Shown in pieces: positions 1-8,847 of a stretch of DNA of 39,633 bases (the stretch's first letter is position 1; every line of letters begins with the position of its first letter). The notes beneath the pieces are model-generated. The model did not search any database, was not told where the DNA came from, and saw nothing but the letters and a program-made list of their open reading frames with translations. The stretch comes from Planctomycetales bacterium (GTDB lineage Bacteria > Planctomycetota > Planctomycetia > Pirellulales > Pirellulaceae), in the NCBI GenBank assembly GCA_020427005.1, contig JAGQOY010000041.1:1-39633 (forward strand), in the 5' to 3' direction. The position numbers were made by a program, and so were the translations under genes.

Positions 1-190
1 TTAAGCAGTTGAGAAGCTGTAAGTTGGGTTAGATCGAGTGCTCCTGTTCGAATCCTAGAGGTTGACTATACTTATGCCCTTCGAAAATCTTCGATTTGTT
101 ACTGGCGGTGCGTGCCTGGAAACCTAAGAGTTCGGACTGAGGTTTGTTTCGATTCGCCCCAAAAAACAATTCTTTTTCGCGGTCGCAATG

Positions 191-221
191 GCCCGATGGC
201 ATCACCAAACCGATTGGTGGT
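191..221 (+). promoter_or_regulatory. Hairpin in the metK leader
   Basis: CACCAA (203-208) and TTGGTG (214-219) form a perfect 6-bp stem around a 5-base loop. It extends to 8 bp with a T-G wobble and an A-T pair (201-221). It ends about 20 bases before the metK ribosome-binding site. A second, weaker inverted repeat (AAACCT / AGGTTT) lies near 121-147. I do not recognise any SAM riboswitch class in the leader. The hairpin is seen; a role in metK control is inference. Confidence 0.3.
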
Positions 222-257
222 ACCCCTTCAGCAAAAGTTTAATGAGAGGAGTTCTTT

Positions 258-1427
258 GTGGTTTCTGGCAAATACTTGTTCACCAGTGAATCGGTTAGCA
301 TGGGGCATCCCGACAAATTGGCAGATCGAATTTCCGATGGAATTCTAGACGCTATTTTGGAACAAGATCCAACCAGCCGCGTTGCTTGCGAGACGTTGGT
401 GACCACCGGCTTGGCCTTGATCGCTGGGGAGATAACGACTCAGGCGAATGTGAACTACGCCAAGAAAATTCGCCAGACGATCCGTGACGTTGGGTATACC
501 GATGACATGATGGGTATATGCGCCGACACATGCAATGTGATGGTTGCACTCGACGAACAAAGTCCAGATATTGCGCAGGGAGTGAACTCGAATGAATCCT
601 CTGGCAAAGACATTGGTGCTGGCGACCAGGGATTGATGTTTGGATTTGCCTGTAACGACACTCCTGAATTGATGCCTCTCCCTATCGCGTTGGCTCATCG
701 CATTACAAATCGACTAACTGAAGCGCGATTTAAGGGAGAAGTCGACTGGCTCCGTCCCGATAGCAAGAGCCAGGTTACGATTGAATATGACGGCTTTAAA
801 CCTATACGCGTTGATGCGGTCGTCGTTTCTACGCAGCACTCACCCTCCGTCGAACAGAAGACCATCCACCAATATGTGAGAGATGTAATCGTCAAGAGCT
901 GTCTGCCTGATGAACTAGTATCGGGCGAGATAAAGTACCATATCAATCCAACCGGTAAGTTCGTAGTGGGCGGGCCGCACGGGGACTGCGGCTTGACTGG
1001 GCGAAAAATCATTGTGGACACATACGGTGGTTGGGGACGCCATGGAGGCGGAGCATTCAGTGGCAAAGACCCAACTAAAGTAGATCGTAGCGCAGCCTAT
1101 ATGGCGCGACATGTCGCCAAATGCGTCGTGGCTTCGGGCGCAGCTGACCGATGCGAAGTTCAGCTCGCGTACGCGATTGGAGTATCCGATCCAGTCAGCG
1201 TATTGGTCGACACCCAAGGTTCTAGCAAAGTTTCCGAAGAAGCGATCACCTCAGCAGTCTTGGAATTATTTCCACTGTCACCTGGTGGAATCATCAACTA
1301 CCTAGATCTGCGGCGTCCCATTTACCAGGCTACTTCGGCAGGTGGACATTTTGGAAGATCGGAACCTTCCTTTACTTGGGAGAAAACAGATCAAGCCAAA
1401 GCATTAGCTAAGAAACTAGGCGTATAA
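258..1427 (+). CDS. metK: S-adenosylmethionine synthetase
   Basis: Makes S-adenosylmethionine from methionine and ATP in the cytosol, supplying methylation and polyamine synthesis. The 389-residue protein has the usual family length. The N-terminus carries the methionine/ATP-binding GHPDK motif at residues 16-20. The family motif [18 protein letters not shown] follows near residue 120, and the glycine-rich [13 protein letters not shown] loop and [19 protein letters not shown] region lie in the middle of the chain. The start is GTG at 258, chosen because GAGAGGA (244-250) sits 7 bases upstream and the family N-terminus begins there. The gene is preceded by a hairpin leader and followed by a strong hairpin, so it is probably monocistronic. 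Identity is near certain. Confidence 0.97.
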   Translation: MVSGKYLFTSESVSMGHPDKLADRISDGILDAILEQDPTSRVACETLVTTGLALIAGEITTQANVNYAKKIRQTIRDVGYTDDMMGICADTCNVMVALDEQSPDIAQGVNSNESSGKDIGAGDQGLMFGFACNDTPELMPLPIALAHRITNRLTEARFKGEVDWLRPDSKSQVTIEYDGFKPIRVDAVVVSTQHSPSVEQKTIHQYVRDVIVKSCLPDELVSGEIKYHINPTGKFVVGGPHGDCGLTGRKIIVDTYGGWGRHGGGAFSGKDPTKVDRSAAYMARHVAKCVVASGAADRCEVQLAYAIGVSDPVSVLVDTQGSSKVSEEAITSAVLELFPLSPGGIINYLDLRRPIYQATSAGGHFGRSEPSFTWEKTDQAKALAKKLGV

Positions 1428-1467
1428 CACGCAGGGCAGACAAAGGACGGTGACTCAACAAGGATCT

Positions 1468-1508
1468 AAGGGAGCCCACGTAGCTATATTAACCGCGCGG
1501 GTTCTCTT
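1468..1508 (+). terminator. Hairpin after metK, probable terminator
   Basis: The arms 1468-1480 and 1496-1508 pair over 13 positions with one mismatch (A1478/C1498) and two G-T wobbles, enclosing a 15-base loop. The hairpin starts 40 bases after the metK stop. There is no clear U-tract after it, so it may instead be a factor-dependent or mRNA-stabilising structure. Confidence 0.45.
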
Positions 1509-1614
1509 AAGTGCCGAGTCATAATTCTAGTTAGTCGACACTTTCGAGGACAATTACCAACCCCCTACTTATCCGGCGCCTGTTCTAGCCGGAGTTTTCG
1601 GCAAGGATGACTGA

Positions 1615-2637
1615 ATGTGGGGCATTCGAAATTGCAGCTTGCTTATCTGGGCCATATTTGGCCTGTTTGCTTTCCTCACTGGCATGAATGCCAAGTCGCC
1701 CCTGCCCACTGCACCCTCTGTTCTGTGTATCAGTGCCTCAATTGGAGTTGCAATCGGCCTGATTCTGCGCTATCCACTAGTTCACAACGTTCAATCCACC
1801 ATTAGGCACCCAAGATCCTTCGTAGCAGCAACTGCTTCCCATACGTCTGTTGAGCATTGGAGTTGGTTGGCTGGTGCAATTGGGTCTCTCAACTGGTCGG
1901 GCTTTTGCGCTCTCGGCGGCACACCCTATGATCGCTGCTTGATCATGGGCCTCTGGGTTGCGAGTGAATTTTGGCTGGCCGCCAAGTGCCTGAGTCAGGA
2001 ACCTGAAACATGGCAAAGCGTGCCGTTGATCAAAGAGCTTTTGATGCGTTGGTATCGTTTGGTAAAACGTCCTTCAACAGCTGCCCCGAATAAGAATACA
2101 GATTCATCTGAGACATTGCTCAAAGCCAACTCCAATGAAAGGTTGGTTGGGGTGCCCTCGGACGACGAACAAATCTTATCAGCGCACGATTCGTCTATCT
2201 TCAGTTCCACACTACAGGATCAGCGCCTAGATGCAGATGATACCACCTCCGATGCTTGGCCGACGGACGAAGTTCTGTTGCGGCAGAGTCGTTGTGGTCG
2301 AACCGAAGAAGGAAAGCTCTATCAAGCTGGGACCTACAAACTGGAGCTGGGAAACGACAAACACAGCTCAACCGACGTAGTCAACTTCTGTCCTGCGTTT
2401 CCAAACATTCCTGAGACCGAAGTGGAATGTGAGATGCTGATAAACGATGCACTGTGTAACGAAAGCACAATGGCAGTTTCCACTGAGCTAGTTTCTCGTG
2501 TAATAAATTGCACACCGATCGGAATGCGCATCTTCGTTCAGGTGCCAGGCCAAAGGCCTCCAATTACAATACTTTTGCATTGGTATGCTGTGGAAAGCGA
2601 TCATTCGTCAACAGGAGAGACGAATCTATTACCTTGA
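1615..2637 (+). CDS. Hypothetical membrane protein
   Basis: I do not recognise this 340-residue protein. The first 55 residues hold two hydrophobic segments (about 7-24 and 35-52). A third moderately hydrophobic stretch lies around residues 83-125. A long polar linker rich in Ser, Thr, Asp and Asn follows (about 150-215). The C-terminal 120 residues look like a folded soluble domain. This domain contains TYKLELGNDK and five scattered cysteines. AAGGA at 1604-1608 is a ribosome-binding site 6 bases before ATG 1615. The gene faces the minus-strand polysaccharide genes, with a small hairpin between them. It may belong to that locus, but nothing in the sequence proves it. Confidence 0.6.
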   Translation: MWGIRNCSLLIWAIFGLFAFLTGMNAKSPLPTAPSVLCISASIGVAIGLILRYPLVHNVQSTIRHPRSFVAATASHTSVEHWSWLAGAIGSLNWSGFCALGGTPYDRCLIMGLWVASEFWLAAKCLSQEPETWQSVPLIKELLMRWYRLVKRPSTAAPNKNTDSSETLLKANSNERLVGVPSDDEQILSAHDSSIFSSTLQDQRLDADDTTSDAWPTDEVLLRQSRCGRTEEGKLYQAGTYKLELGNDKHSSTDVVNFCPAFPNIPETEVECEMLINDALCNESTMAVSTELVSRVINCTPIGMRIFVQVPGQRPPITILLHWYAVESDHSSTGETNLLP

Positions 2638-2648
2638 ATTTGGATTGT

Positions 2649-2666
2649 GATGAATATCAATTCATC
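2649..2666. terminator. Small hairpin between convergent genes
   Basis: GATGAAT (2649-2655) and ATTCATC (2660-2666) form a perfect 7-bp stem with a 4-base loop. It lies in the 81-base gap between the convergent membrane protein and glycosyltransferase genes. The position suits a bidirectional terminator, but there is no T-run on either side. Confidence 0.3.
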
Positions 2667-2718
2667 GACACCACCATTCTGCCGTCAAAAAGCGCTATCC
2701 CAATAAAATAATCCCTTA

Positions 2719-3948
2719 TTAGCCGGGCAGAACATCCGCTGCTTGAGGGAACATCGTCGAGGGCGGGGAAACGGTCGACGAATGCTTTCCGCATCTAGCT
2801 TCCGCAGCTTCATATATCTGCATCAACAGTTCATAGTTGCGTTCGGGTGAGTACTTATCTCGAAAATCTTCAAGTGTAGCCGTACGCATGTTCCGTAAGC
2901 GGTCATCAACCTGTTCGCTCATCAACAAGTTAGCAAGTTGGTCAGGCCTGATCCCGTCATAAAGCAACCCGGTTACTCCATCCGTTATCAGTTCATCACC
3001 TGTACTTCCTCGAGCGGCTATGACGGGAGTGCCAACTGAAAAGGCCTCCATGATTGTCCGCCCAAACGTCTCCAACCCGATGGAAGGGAAAATGAGAGCT
3101 CGCGCTCTGCCAATTGCATCAAGAGCTGCATGCAAGTCAGATTCTCCTGTCCACTCAATAGCAGGATTTTGGATTGCGGCAGCGCCAACAAGATGTGCCA
3201 GTGGTCCGTCACCTATTACTTTGAGGCGAATCGATAGTTTTTTCCAGGCTTGCAAAAGGATTCGTATGCCCTTGGCTTCGGCCAAACGTCCTACAAAGAC
3301 AAAGTAACCTCCATCTCCCTTCCCCATTTTGGCCTGTTGCAAACTGAAATTCGGTTTTACATGGATATGACTCGCATCCATCCCGTGCTCAACCATTTTG
3401 AGCTTGGCGAATCGTGACAAGGTATAATAAGCGTGGACTTTCTGGCGATAGAACTCGGCGCGTTTTGCACGTTTTTGTAGCAAGGCGACTGCCGCACTAG
3501 CCACAATGCTGTTTCGGTAACAGCGATTCCATATTGCTTGCCAGGCGAAATTTGCCTTGAGGCAGTTCTGACACGGGGCCTCGCGTCGCATGCACATGCT
3601 CTCCGCACAGAAAACACGGTAGTTGCGGAGCGACTGAACTACCGGTATCCCATAGCGCGCCGCTGCATCATAAACCGACGGCGAAATCAAAGGGAGAGTA
3701 TTGGTGCAGTGAATGATATCGGGCCGATGTTGCTCGATTAGTTGGCCTATTTCAACGTAAGTGCGGCGATTCCATAACAGTGCACTCACTAACTGCGAAC
3801 GAGTAGTGCGGCTCACTTCATTGTTGTGTCGCGTGTATTCAATGACCTCATGTCCGCGCAAACGAAGCAATTCAACTTCGTCGCGATAAGAAAGGTCCTC
3901 ACCACCGGTTTGCTGATAGAAATTATGGCAGGTTAGGACTTTGCGCAT
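2719..3948 (-). CDS. GT4-family glycosyltransferase
   Basis: A cytosolic glycosyltransferase, probably adding a sugar from a nucleotide-sugar donor to a lipid-linked polysaccharide intermediate. From ATG 3948 the chain is 409 residues with the GT-B start MRKVLTCHNFYQQTGGED. The donor-side Rossmann half begins with YFVFVGRLAEAKG near residue 215. The GT4 E-x7-E signature is E293 and E301 (GLETFGRTIMEAF). A cysteine cluster near residues 114-129 (CAESMCMRREAPCQNC) is seen in a subset of GT4 enzymes. The frame is open to 4002, adding 18 Ser-rich residues; I prefer 3948 because the family N-terminus starts there. Neither start has a good ribosome-binding site. The donor and acceptor sugars cannot be read from sequence. 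The next gene upstream is the flippase on the same strand. Confidence 0.88.
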   Translation of the reverse strand: MRKVLTCHNFYQQTGGEDLSYRDEVELLRLRGHEVIEYTRHNNEVSRTTRSQLVSALLWNRRTYVEIGQLIEQHRPDIIHCTNTLPLISPSVYDAAARYGIPVVQSLRNYRVFCAESMCMRREAPCQNCLKANFAWQAIWNRCYRNSIVASAAVALLQKRAKRAEFYRQKVHAYYTLSRFAKLKMVEHGMDASHIHVKPNFSLQQAKMGKGDGGYFVFVGRLAEAKGIRILLQAWKKLSIRLKVIGDGPLAHLVGAAAIQNPAIEWTGESDLHAALDAIGRARALIFPSIGLETFGRTIMEAFSVGTPVIAARGSTGDELITDGVTGLLYDGIRPDQLANLLMSEQVDDRLRNMRTATLEDFRDKYSPERNYELLMQIYEAAEARCGKHSSTVSPPSTMFPQAADVLPG

Positions 3949-4108
3949 CAAAACATTACTGCGTACTGATTGCGAACCTGAGAAGCCTACTCTAAATTTC
4001 ATCCTGCACCGCTAGATCACGATGCAGTGTCCTGATGTCCAATTCTGATTAGAGAACGAACATTGGTCAGATACTTTAGGCACTTTTCAAAGGCACGAGT
4101 GTCTCCAT

Positions 4109-5434
4109 TTAATTACCAAAAGCGCCGATGTGCCCATTCCAAGTAGCAACAGCCCTTCGGAAGTAAACCGCCGACAAGATTGTGATTGCAGCCTGAAAAA
4201 GGAAGACCACCAAACAAGCACCGATCGCCCCTAATACTCCGACAATAATTGGGACCAGGATTAAGGCAACAACACTCGCAACCATTCGTGGAAAAAATGC
4301 TCGACTCGCTCGACCTAAAACGTTTAAACCGTGAAAACTGGCCTGCCCAGCTGCTCGCAAGATCGTTGCCAAACCTAGGACTAACAGGCAAGTTGTGGCC
4401 CCCACTGGTAACTGTTTTCCGCTCCAGGCCGCGAACATCGGCGATAACCCGAGAATTCCCAGCGTCATAAAAGTCGTTATCCAGGTAATCTGGCGTGTCG
4501 CCTTCAATACTTGACAACCTAACTCCCGAGCACTTCCCGAAGACAAAGCCCTTGCAAAAACCGCTGGAAACAGGTTGCTGTAACCCATGATGATTGGATT
4601 GCACAACCCTTGTAGCGTAAAAGCCGCAGCAAAAACACCTCCAGCCGTAGGATCCGTCGCTAGAGTCAACCAGGCTTGCACCAGAAGTAGGATCAAGTCA
4701 TTCGTAAGTTGCGATCCAAAAATCCACTTACCTTGAGCCCAGTTCTCTAACCACCGTTTCCACATACCGCCAAGCTTGAGATCAATTTCCTTGACCACTG
4801 ACGAATACCAGACAAGATTTGCCAACCCGTTTCCGAGCGTTAAGGATGCTATTGCTGTTACTGCGTTCAGATTCTGTAGGCTAGTGACATATCCTAGGCC
4901 AATCACTTGCACTGTGGCCGCTAGAAACGAATAGGCTAGGGAATTACCCGTTCGCAAGTGAGCAAATTCGTAACGTCGCGAAAACTCGCGCAACAAGAAC
5001 ATGGGAGCTGCTAAGAAGGTCACCAGTAACGAAACCAAATTTGTGCCGAAAGAACCTGCCGAATAAAAGGCCCAACAAAGAAATCCAGCAATCAGAATCG
5101 TCAAGGCAAACAAAAAGTGAAATAGGAGGTGCGTGCCGGCAAATAGAGATCTCTGCGTTTCTGGAATCGTTCGAAATCGGTATGTATAGGGAAAGGAAAT
5201 TAGGGAATTCTGCGCACCGATGACCAGGAGTACGGCAAACCGAAAGGTGGCATACCATGCGACGGATTCGAGCGATGCCGTCCGGTACAGAAGAGCCACA
5301 ACTAAGAAGTTGACTCCATTTTGCAGAACCTGATCCGCCAATGCCGCCGCACTTGGGCGATTTAAAACACCTCGAACATATTTGCACCACGATTTTTTAG
5401 GGGCGAATTTCATTTTTGGCATACTGGATTTCAT
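4109..5434 (-). CDS. Wzx-type oligosaccharide flippase
   Basis: A polytopic inner-membrane protein with about a dozen hydrophobic segments. It resembles polysaccharide flippases of the MOP superfamily, which turn lipid-linked repeat units to the periplasmic face. Typical features are an amphipathic N-terminal helix entering TM1 (ALADQVLQNGVNFLVVALLY) and a final pair of helices ending near the C-terminus. ATG 5434 gives 441 residues. The frame stays open to a TTG at 5575, adding 47 residues of non-membrane sequence. I prefer 5434 because the family usually starts close to TM1, although no start has a convincing ribosome-binding site. It is divergent from the chain-length gene, so the 190-base gap 5435-5626 should hold both promoters; I cannot pick clear -35/-10 boxes there. 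Confidence 0.82.
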   Translation of the reverse strand: MKSSMPKMKFAPKKSWCKYVRGVLNRPSAAALADQVLQNGVNFLVVALLYRTASLESVAWYATFRFAVLLVIGAQNSLISFPYTYRFRTIPETQRSLFAGTHLLFHFLFALTILIAGFLCWAFYSAGSFGTNLVSLLVTFLAAPMFLLREFSRRYEFAHLRTGNSLAYSFLAATVQVIGLGYVTSLQNLNAVTAIASLTLGNGLANLVWYSSVVKEIDLKLGGMWKRWLENWAQGKWIFGSQLTNDLILLLVQAWLTLATDPTAGGVFAAAFTLQGLCNPIIMGYSNLFPAVFARALSSGSARELGCQVLKATRQITWITTFMTLGILGLSPMFAAWSGKQLPVGATTCLLVLGLATILRAAGQASFHGLNVLGRASRAFFPRMVASVVALILVPIIVGVLGAIGACLVVFLFQAAITILSAVYFRRAVATWNGHIGAFGN

Positions 5435-5626
5435 TCTTGGCAGTTTGGCCCCACCCGTCGCGAACCACTGAGTGGATGGACTTGGCAGCTGCAGAACATC
5501 GTTACAACCGGCCCATGCCAGCACATCAATCTGCCCCAAATTGGTTCCATGATTTGGTTTCGAAATAAGCTCCAACTAACATAAGGACAGCTGTTAAACG
5601 CCAACATTCGCTTTGTAGCCACCTCC

Positions 5627-7213
5627 ATGAACGTCGAAAAACAACGTGAAGTATTGATTATTGACGTCCTAAACGCGATGCGTAAGCATTGGAAATTGAT
5701 GCTCGTGTTTATGACTGTCTATATGCTCATGGTAGTTGGCATAGCAATCGTGCTACCTAGAAAATACGAATCTACGGGCAAGCTCTTCGTGCGGCTGGGG
5801 CGCGGAGGGGTCACACTCGATCCAACCGCTACAACCAGCGAAACGATCATGATTCAGGAATCGCGAGAATCTGAGATAAATTCGATAATTGATGTCTTAG
5901 AAAGTCGCCGAGTATTGGAATCGGTCGTCGCAGAGATTGGACCTGAGCGCATCCTGTCCACAAAGTCGTTGTTCGCCAAACTTCCGATCCCACGCTTGTC
6001 CAGCTTCATTGGAACCAGCGGAACCGATGGTGACGACATTGATTACGGCTCGTTATTGACGACCAATGAAGCCATCGAAAAACTCTACGATAATCTTGCT
6101 GTCCGAACCCCTCGTAAAGCTGCTACGATTTCGGTAACAGTAGAGTCCGAATCTCCCAAGCTTTCTCGTGACATAGTTGACGTGCTGATGAGCACCTATT
6201 TGGATCAACACGTCAAGGCCCGACAAACCAACGGTAGCTACCGTTTCTTTCAGGAACAATACAACGCGCAAAATGAGAAGGTTCAGGCTTGCACCCAGCG
6301 CGTTGCAGATTTCAAGAATAGAACAGGCATCATTTCAATCGGAGACTCGCAAGTTGCTCTGCGTGAACACCAATCTAGCATTGAACGTGAAATAGTCGAT
6401 GCGCAAACTCGCCTGGAAGCTGCTGAATCTCGTTTTCGGCGGACACAAGAGTTGATTTTGACCCTTCCACAAAACGTTGCCCTGGAAACCATGACCGGAG
6501 TCGCTAACCAAGCAACTGACTTGATGCGCGACCGACTATATGAGTTGGAAATTGCTGAAAGGAACCTAGCGAATCGCTTCACCGATGACCATCCTCAGCT
6601 AATTGCTATACGCCAGCAGCTCGAAGAAGCTCGGCGCTTGATGGCTGGCGAAATCAACGAGAGAACTCAAACTAAGCAAACGCTCAACGAGAACGTTTTG
6701 GCTCTTCAGTTGGACGGCCTGAATGCCCAAGCCGATGTAGCAGCTTCTCAAGCCGAAGTTGACTATTTGAAACAACAGCTCGAAGGAATTCGAGATCGCG
6801 TTCAACGGTTGAATTCTCAAGCCGTCGAGCTAGCTATGCTAGAGCGAGAACTTCATGAATCTGAAGCTAGCCAGGCCATTTATGCAGAAAAACTGGAGGA
6901 GGCGCGTATTAATCAAGCCCTGGATAACGAGCGCATCAGCAACGTCGACATCATCCAACCTGCGACATTTCAAGTCAAGTACGTCAGTCCTAGCTACCTA
7001 TTGATCCTTATTGGTGGTATAGCTTCGGCCTTCCTGGGCGCTATCGGCATCGCTTACTTTAAAGAAATCTGGTGGGGAGAAACCGTCCGCACCGTGGTTC
7101 GCGAAGAGCCAAATTCGCTGTTGTTGCAGCCTCGCCCCAAATTGAGTGTTGAAGAAAGCAACACGCTGAATATCAATTCGTTCAGTACTCATGAATCTCT
7201 AGTCAAGAGATAA
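5627..7213 (+). CDS. Wzz/GNVR-type polysaccharide chain-length determinant
   Basis: An inner-membrane polysaccharide co-polymerase that sets polymer length together with a Wzy polymerase. The 528 residues show the expected plan. A short cytosolic N-terminus leads to TM1 (about 22-44), and a periplasmic Wzz head starts at KYESTGKLFVRLG. Long heptad-rich coiled coils cover about residues 190-430, and TM2 (about 455-478) precedes a short cytosolic tail. There is no Walker-type tyrosine autokinase domain after TM2, so any BY-kinase partner is encoded elsewhere. The gene heads a plus-strand pair with the polymerase/ligase gene 30 bases downstream and is divergent from the flippase. There is no strong ribosome-binding site before ATG 5627. 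Confidence 0.87.
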   Translation: MNVEKQREVLIIDVLNAMRKHWKLMLVFMTVYMLMVVGIAIVLPRKYESTGKLFVRLGRGGVTLDPTATTSETIMIQESRESEINSIIDVLESRRVLESVVAEIGPERILSTKSLFAKLPIPRLSSFIGTSGTDGDDIDYGSLLTTNEAIEKLYDNLAVRTPRKAATISVTVESESPKLSRDIVDVLMSTYLDQHVKARQTNGSYRFFQEQYNAQNEKVQACTQRVADFKNRTGIISIGDSQVALREHQSSIEREIVDAQTRLEAAESRFRRTQELILTLPQNVALETMTGVANQATDLMRDRLYELEIAERNLANRFTDDHPQLIAIRQQLEEARRLMAGEINERTQTKQTLNENVLALQLDGLNAQADVAASQAEVDYLKQQLEGIRDRVQRLNSQAVELAMLERELHESEASQAIYAEKLEEARINQALDNERISNVDIIQPATFQVKYVSPSYLLILIGGIASAFLGAIGIAYFKEIWWGETVRTVVREEPNSLLLQPRPKLSVEESNTLNINSFSTHESLVKR

Positions 7214-7243
7214 CACGTCCGCTGTCTAGATCATTCGAGTGAA

Positions 7244-8497
7244 ATGAAAGAATCGAAATTCTACATTCTGACAGCCATCATGGTCGGTGCCTGGCTAATT
7301 GCCGCCTGCCTATTCTCAGAACCGAATCGTGACGAACCAATGTCACTAAGAGGCCTAGACATTATCGCATTGCTGAAACTGGCCTCACGCATTGGCACAC
7401 TGGGAATTCTGGTGCTGGTCAATGCCATTGCCCCAGCCAAGACCAGACTTTCGGCGATCGTCACCATGTTTTTACCGTTACTGGTATTTCTTCTTTGGGC
7501 GATCGCTTCCACGATGTGGTCTCCTTTGAGAGATGTCACTCTAGGACAGTCCTTTTCGTTATTGGTCATGGTAGCCTTGGCCATGACCTTGGCACGATTT
7601 ATCGATACCACGCAGGACGCCATTTATGTATTGTCGCATCTCTTTCTCATTGTCACCGTCCGTGGTGCCGTGATGATCGTTGTGCATTGGATGCTCGGCG
7701 GTACAGGCGTCACGCGTGACGATTTCGGAGTCTTTCATTCCACTGATGCCGCAGAAACAGCAGGCTTGGGAATGGTGATGGCTTTTGCACTATTTGGCTT
7801 TACAAGATTACGACGATTTGAGCTTTTGATGCTTCCAGCGATTGTCATTCACATAGCGTTATTTGCAATCGCACAAAATCGTCTTAGCCTGATTGTGAAC
7901 GCAATCGTAGTTGCGGCCGTGGTGTGGAAGACTGTAAGCCTGCGCTCCATCGTGGGGACAACTATGTGCGCAGCCTGCTTGTTCCCTGTTTACATTGTGG
8001 CTGATCCAGGCGTAAAACTGATCGCCGAAGTGTTCGGCGTGACCTCGAGCTATGCCAACCGCGGAAATGCCGATGCTAGCGAGGACCTGCGAACCTTTTC
8101 TGGCCGTACCGACCTATGGGAAATAGTTTGGGATGAGTATATGCAATCACCACTCCGCGGGTGCGGATACTTCGTAACCTCGCATGCAGGAGAAATCGAT
8201 GTTTGGGGAGACGTCAAGAACTACACCGCCCACAATCAAGTCTTGCAGCTATTGTCTACAACTGGCCTTGTAGGACTCACCCTCTTCCTCATGTCGTTGG
8301 TACTACCCTTTCAGCGTGTTGTATCAGCCGCCAGGGAATTGAACATGACTGGAAATATCGCCAAGTTTTCCGTCGCAGTGATTGCTTGGTTACTTCTCTG
8401 GGGTTTGCTAAATGAGTCATTCTGTGGTCCCATCGGGAGTGCCACAATCGTCTACTATACGCTACTGGGAATCATGCTCAGTTCACTCAAATGTTGA
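7244..8497 (+). CDS. O-antigen polymerase/ligase family membrane protein (Wzy/WaaL-like)
   Basis: A 417-residue polytopic membrane protein of the Wzy_C/O-antigen ligase family, which joins undecaprenyl-linked glycan repeat units or transfers polymer to an acceptor. About ten to twelve hydrophobic helices surround one large periplasmic loop at about residues 265-330. The loop ends with the family's conserved His in HNQVLQLLSTTGLVG (H330). An Arg-containing helix near residue 210 (AIAQNRLSLIV) fits the second conserved basic position of these enzymes. Together with the chain-length gene just upstream, polymerase is the more likely role, but Wzy and WaaL cannot be separated by sequence alone. 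The stop lies 2 bases from the stop of the convergent small gene. Confidence 0.82.
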   Translation: MKESKFYILTAIMVGAWLIAACLFSEPNRDEPMSLRGLDIIALLKLASRIGTLGILVLVNAIAPAKTRLSAIVTMFLPLLVFLLWAIASTMWSPLRDVTLGQSFSLLVMVALAMTLARFIDTTQDAIYVLSHLFLIVTVRGAVMIVVHWMLGGTGVTRDDFGVFHSTDAAETAGLGMVMAFALFGFTRLRRFELLMLPAIVIHIALFAIAQNRLSLIVNAIVVAAVVWKTVSLRSIVGTTMCAACLFPVYIVADPGVKLIAEVFGVTSSYANRGNADASEDLRTFSGRTDLWEIVWDEYMQSPLRGCGYFVTSHAGEIDVWGDVKNYTAHNQVLQLLSTTGLVGLTLFLMSLVLPFQRVVSAARELNMTGNIAKFSVAVIAWLLLWGLLNESFCGPIGSATIVYYTLLGIMLSSLKC

Positions 8498-8499
8498 AC

Positions 8500-8847
8500 T
8501 CATTCCATAGACGCCATTGTTGAGCTGGATTCAAGAGCGGCTTTTTCAGCTGCGATGATTTCTGCCGAACGACGACGTCGTCGTTTGATCTTGGTATTGC
8601 TCCACTCCTTGGTAACCACTTCAAAAACCTCAGGCGACTCGTAGCGCACGATGTTCTTACCCTCAGGTATTGGTCCAATCAACCCACGAAAAACCGGCAT
8701 GCCACGCAATGCCAAATCGGTACTGCTGTCCTCAATTCCTATTTGCGTATGCATTTCCAGTATCCGCTCGGAATTTGGAAAGTCGCGAATCCGCAACGAG
8801 CCATCGCTGGCTCGAGTGACTACTCGGAAAATATCTTTTTTACTCAT
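8500..8847 (-). CDS. Small basic hypothetical protein
   Basis: A 115-residue protein that I do not recognise. The N-terminal two thirds look folded, with alternating beta-like stretches such as IFRVVTRASDGSLRIRDFP. A run of basic residues, KIKRRRRRS, lies near 84-92, followed by an Ala/Glu/Ser-rich probable helix. The Arg run is written with codons that make an 18-base perfect palindrome in the DNA (8568-8585). The start is ATG 8847; GGAG lies 8 bases upstream. The TTG just before it is less likely to be used. The basic patch could bind nucleic acid, which is a guess. It converges with the polymerase gene. Confidence 0.6.
   Translation of the reverse strand: MSKKDIFRVVTRASDGSLRIRDFPNSERILEMHTQIGIEDSSTDLALRGMPVFRGLIGPIPEGKNIVRYESPEVFEVVTKEWSNTKIKRRRRRSAEIIAAEKAALESSSTMASME

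Noticed and set aside
1..75. tRNA-like T-loop sequence (GTTCGAATCC at 46-55) with a D-loop-like AGTTGGGTTAGA upstream
   Set aside because: The bases on either side of the loop do not pair as a T stem, and no acceptor or anticodon stem can be drawn. Chance resemblance or a very decayed end.
695..1066. Long antisense frame inside metK
   Set aside because: Shadow of a strongly conserved gene; no independent support.
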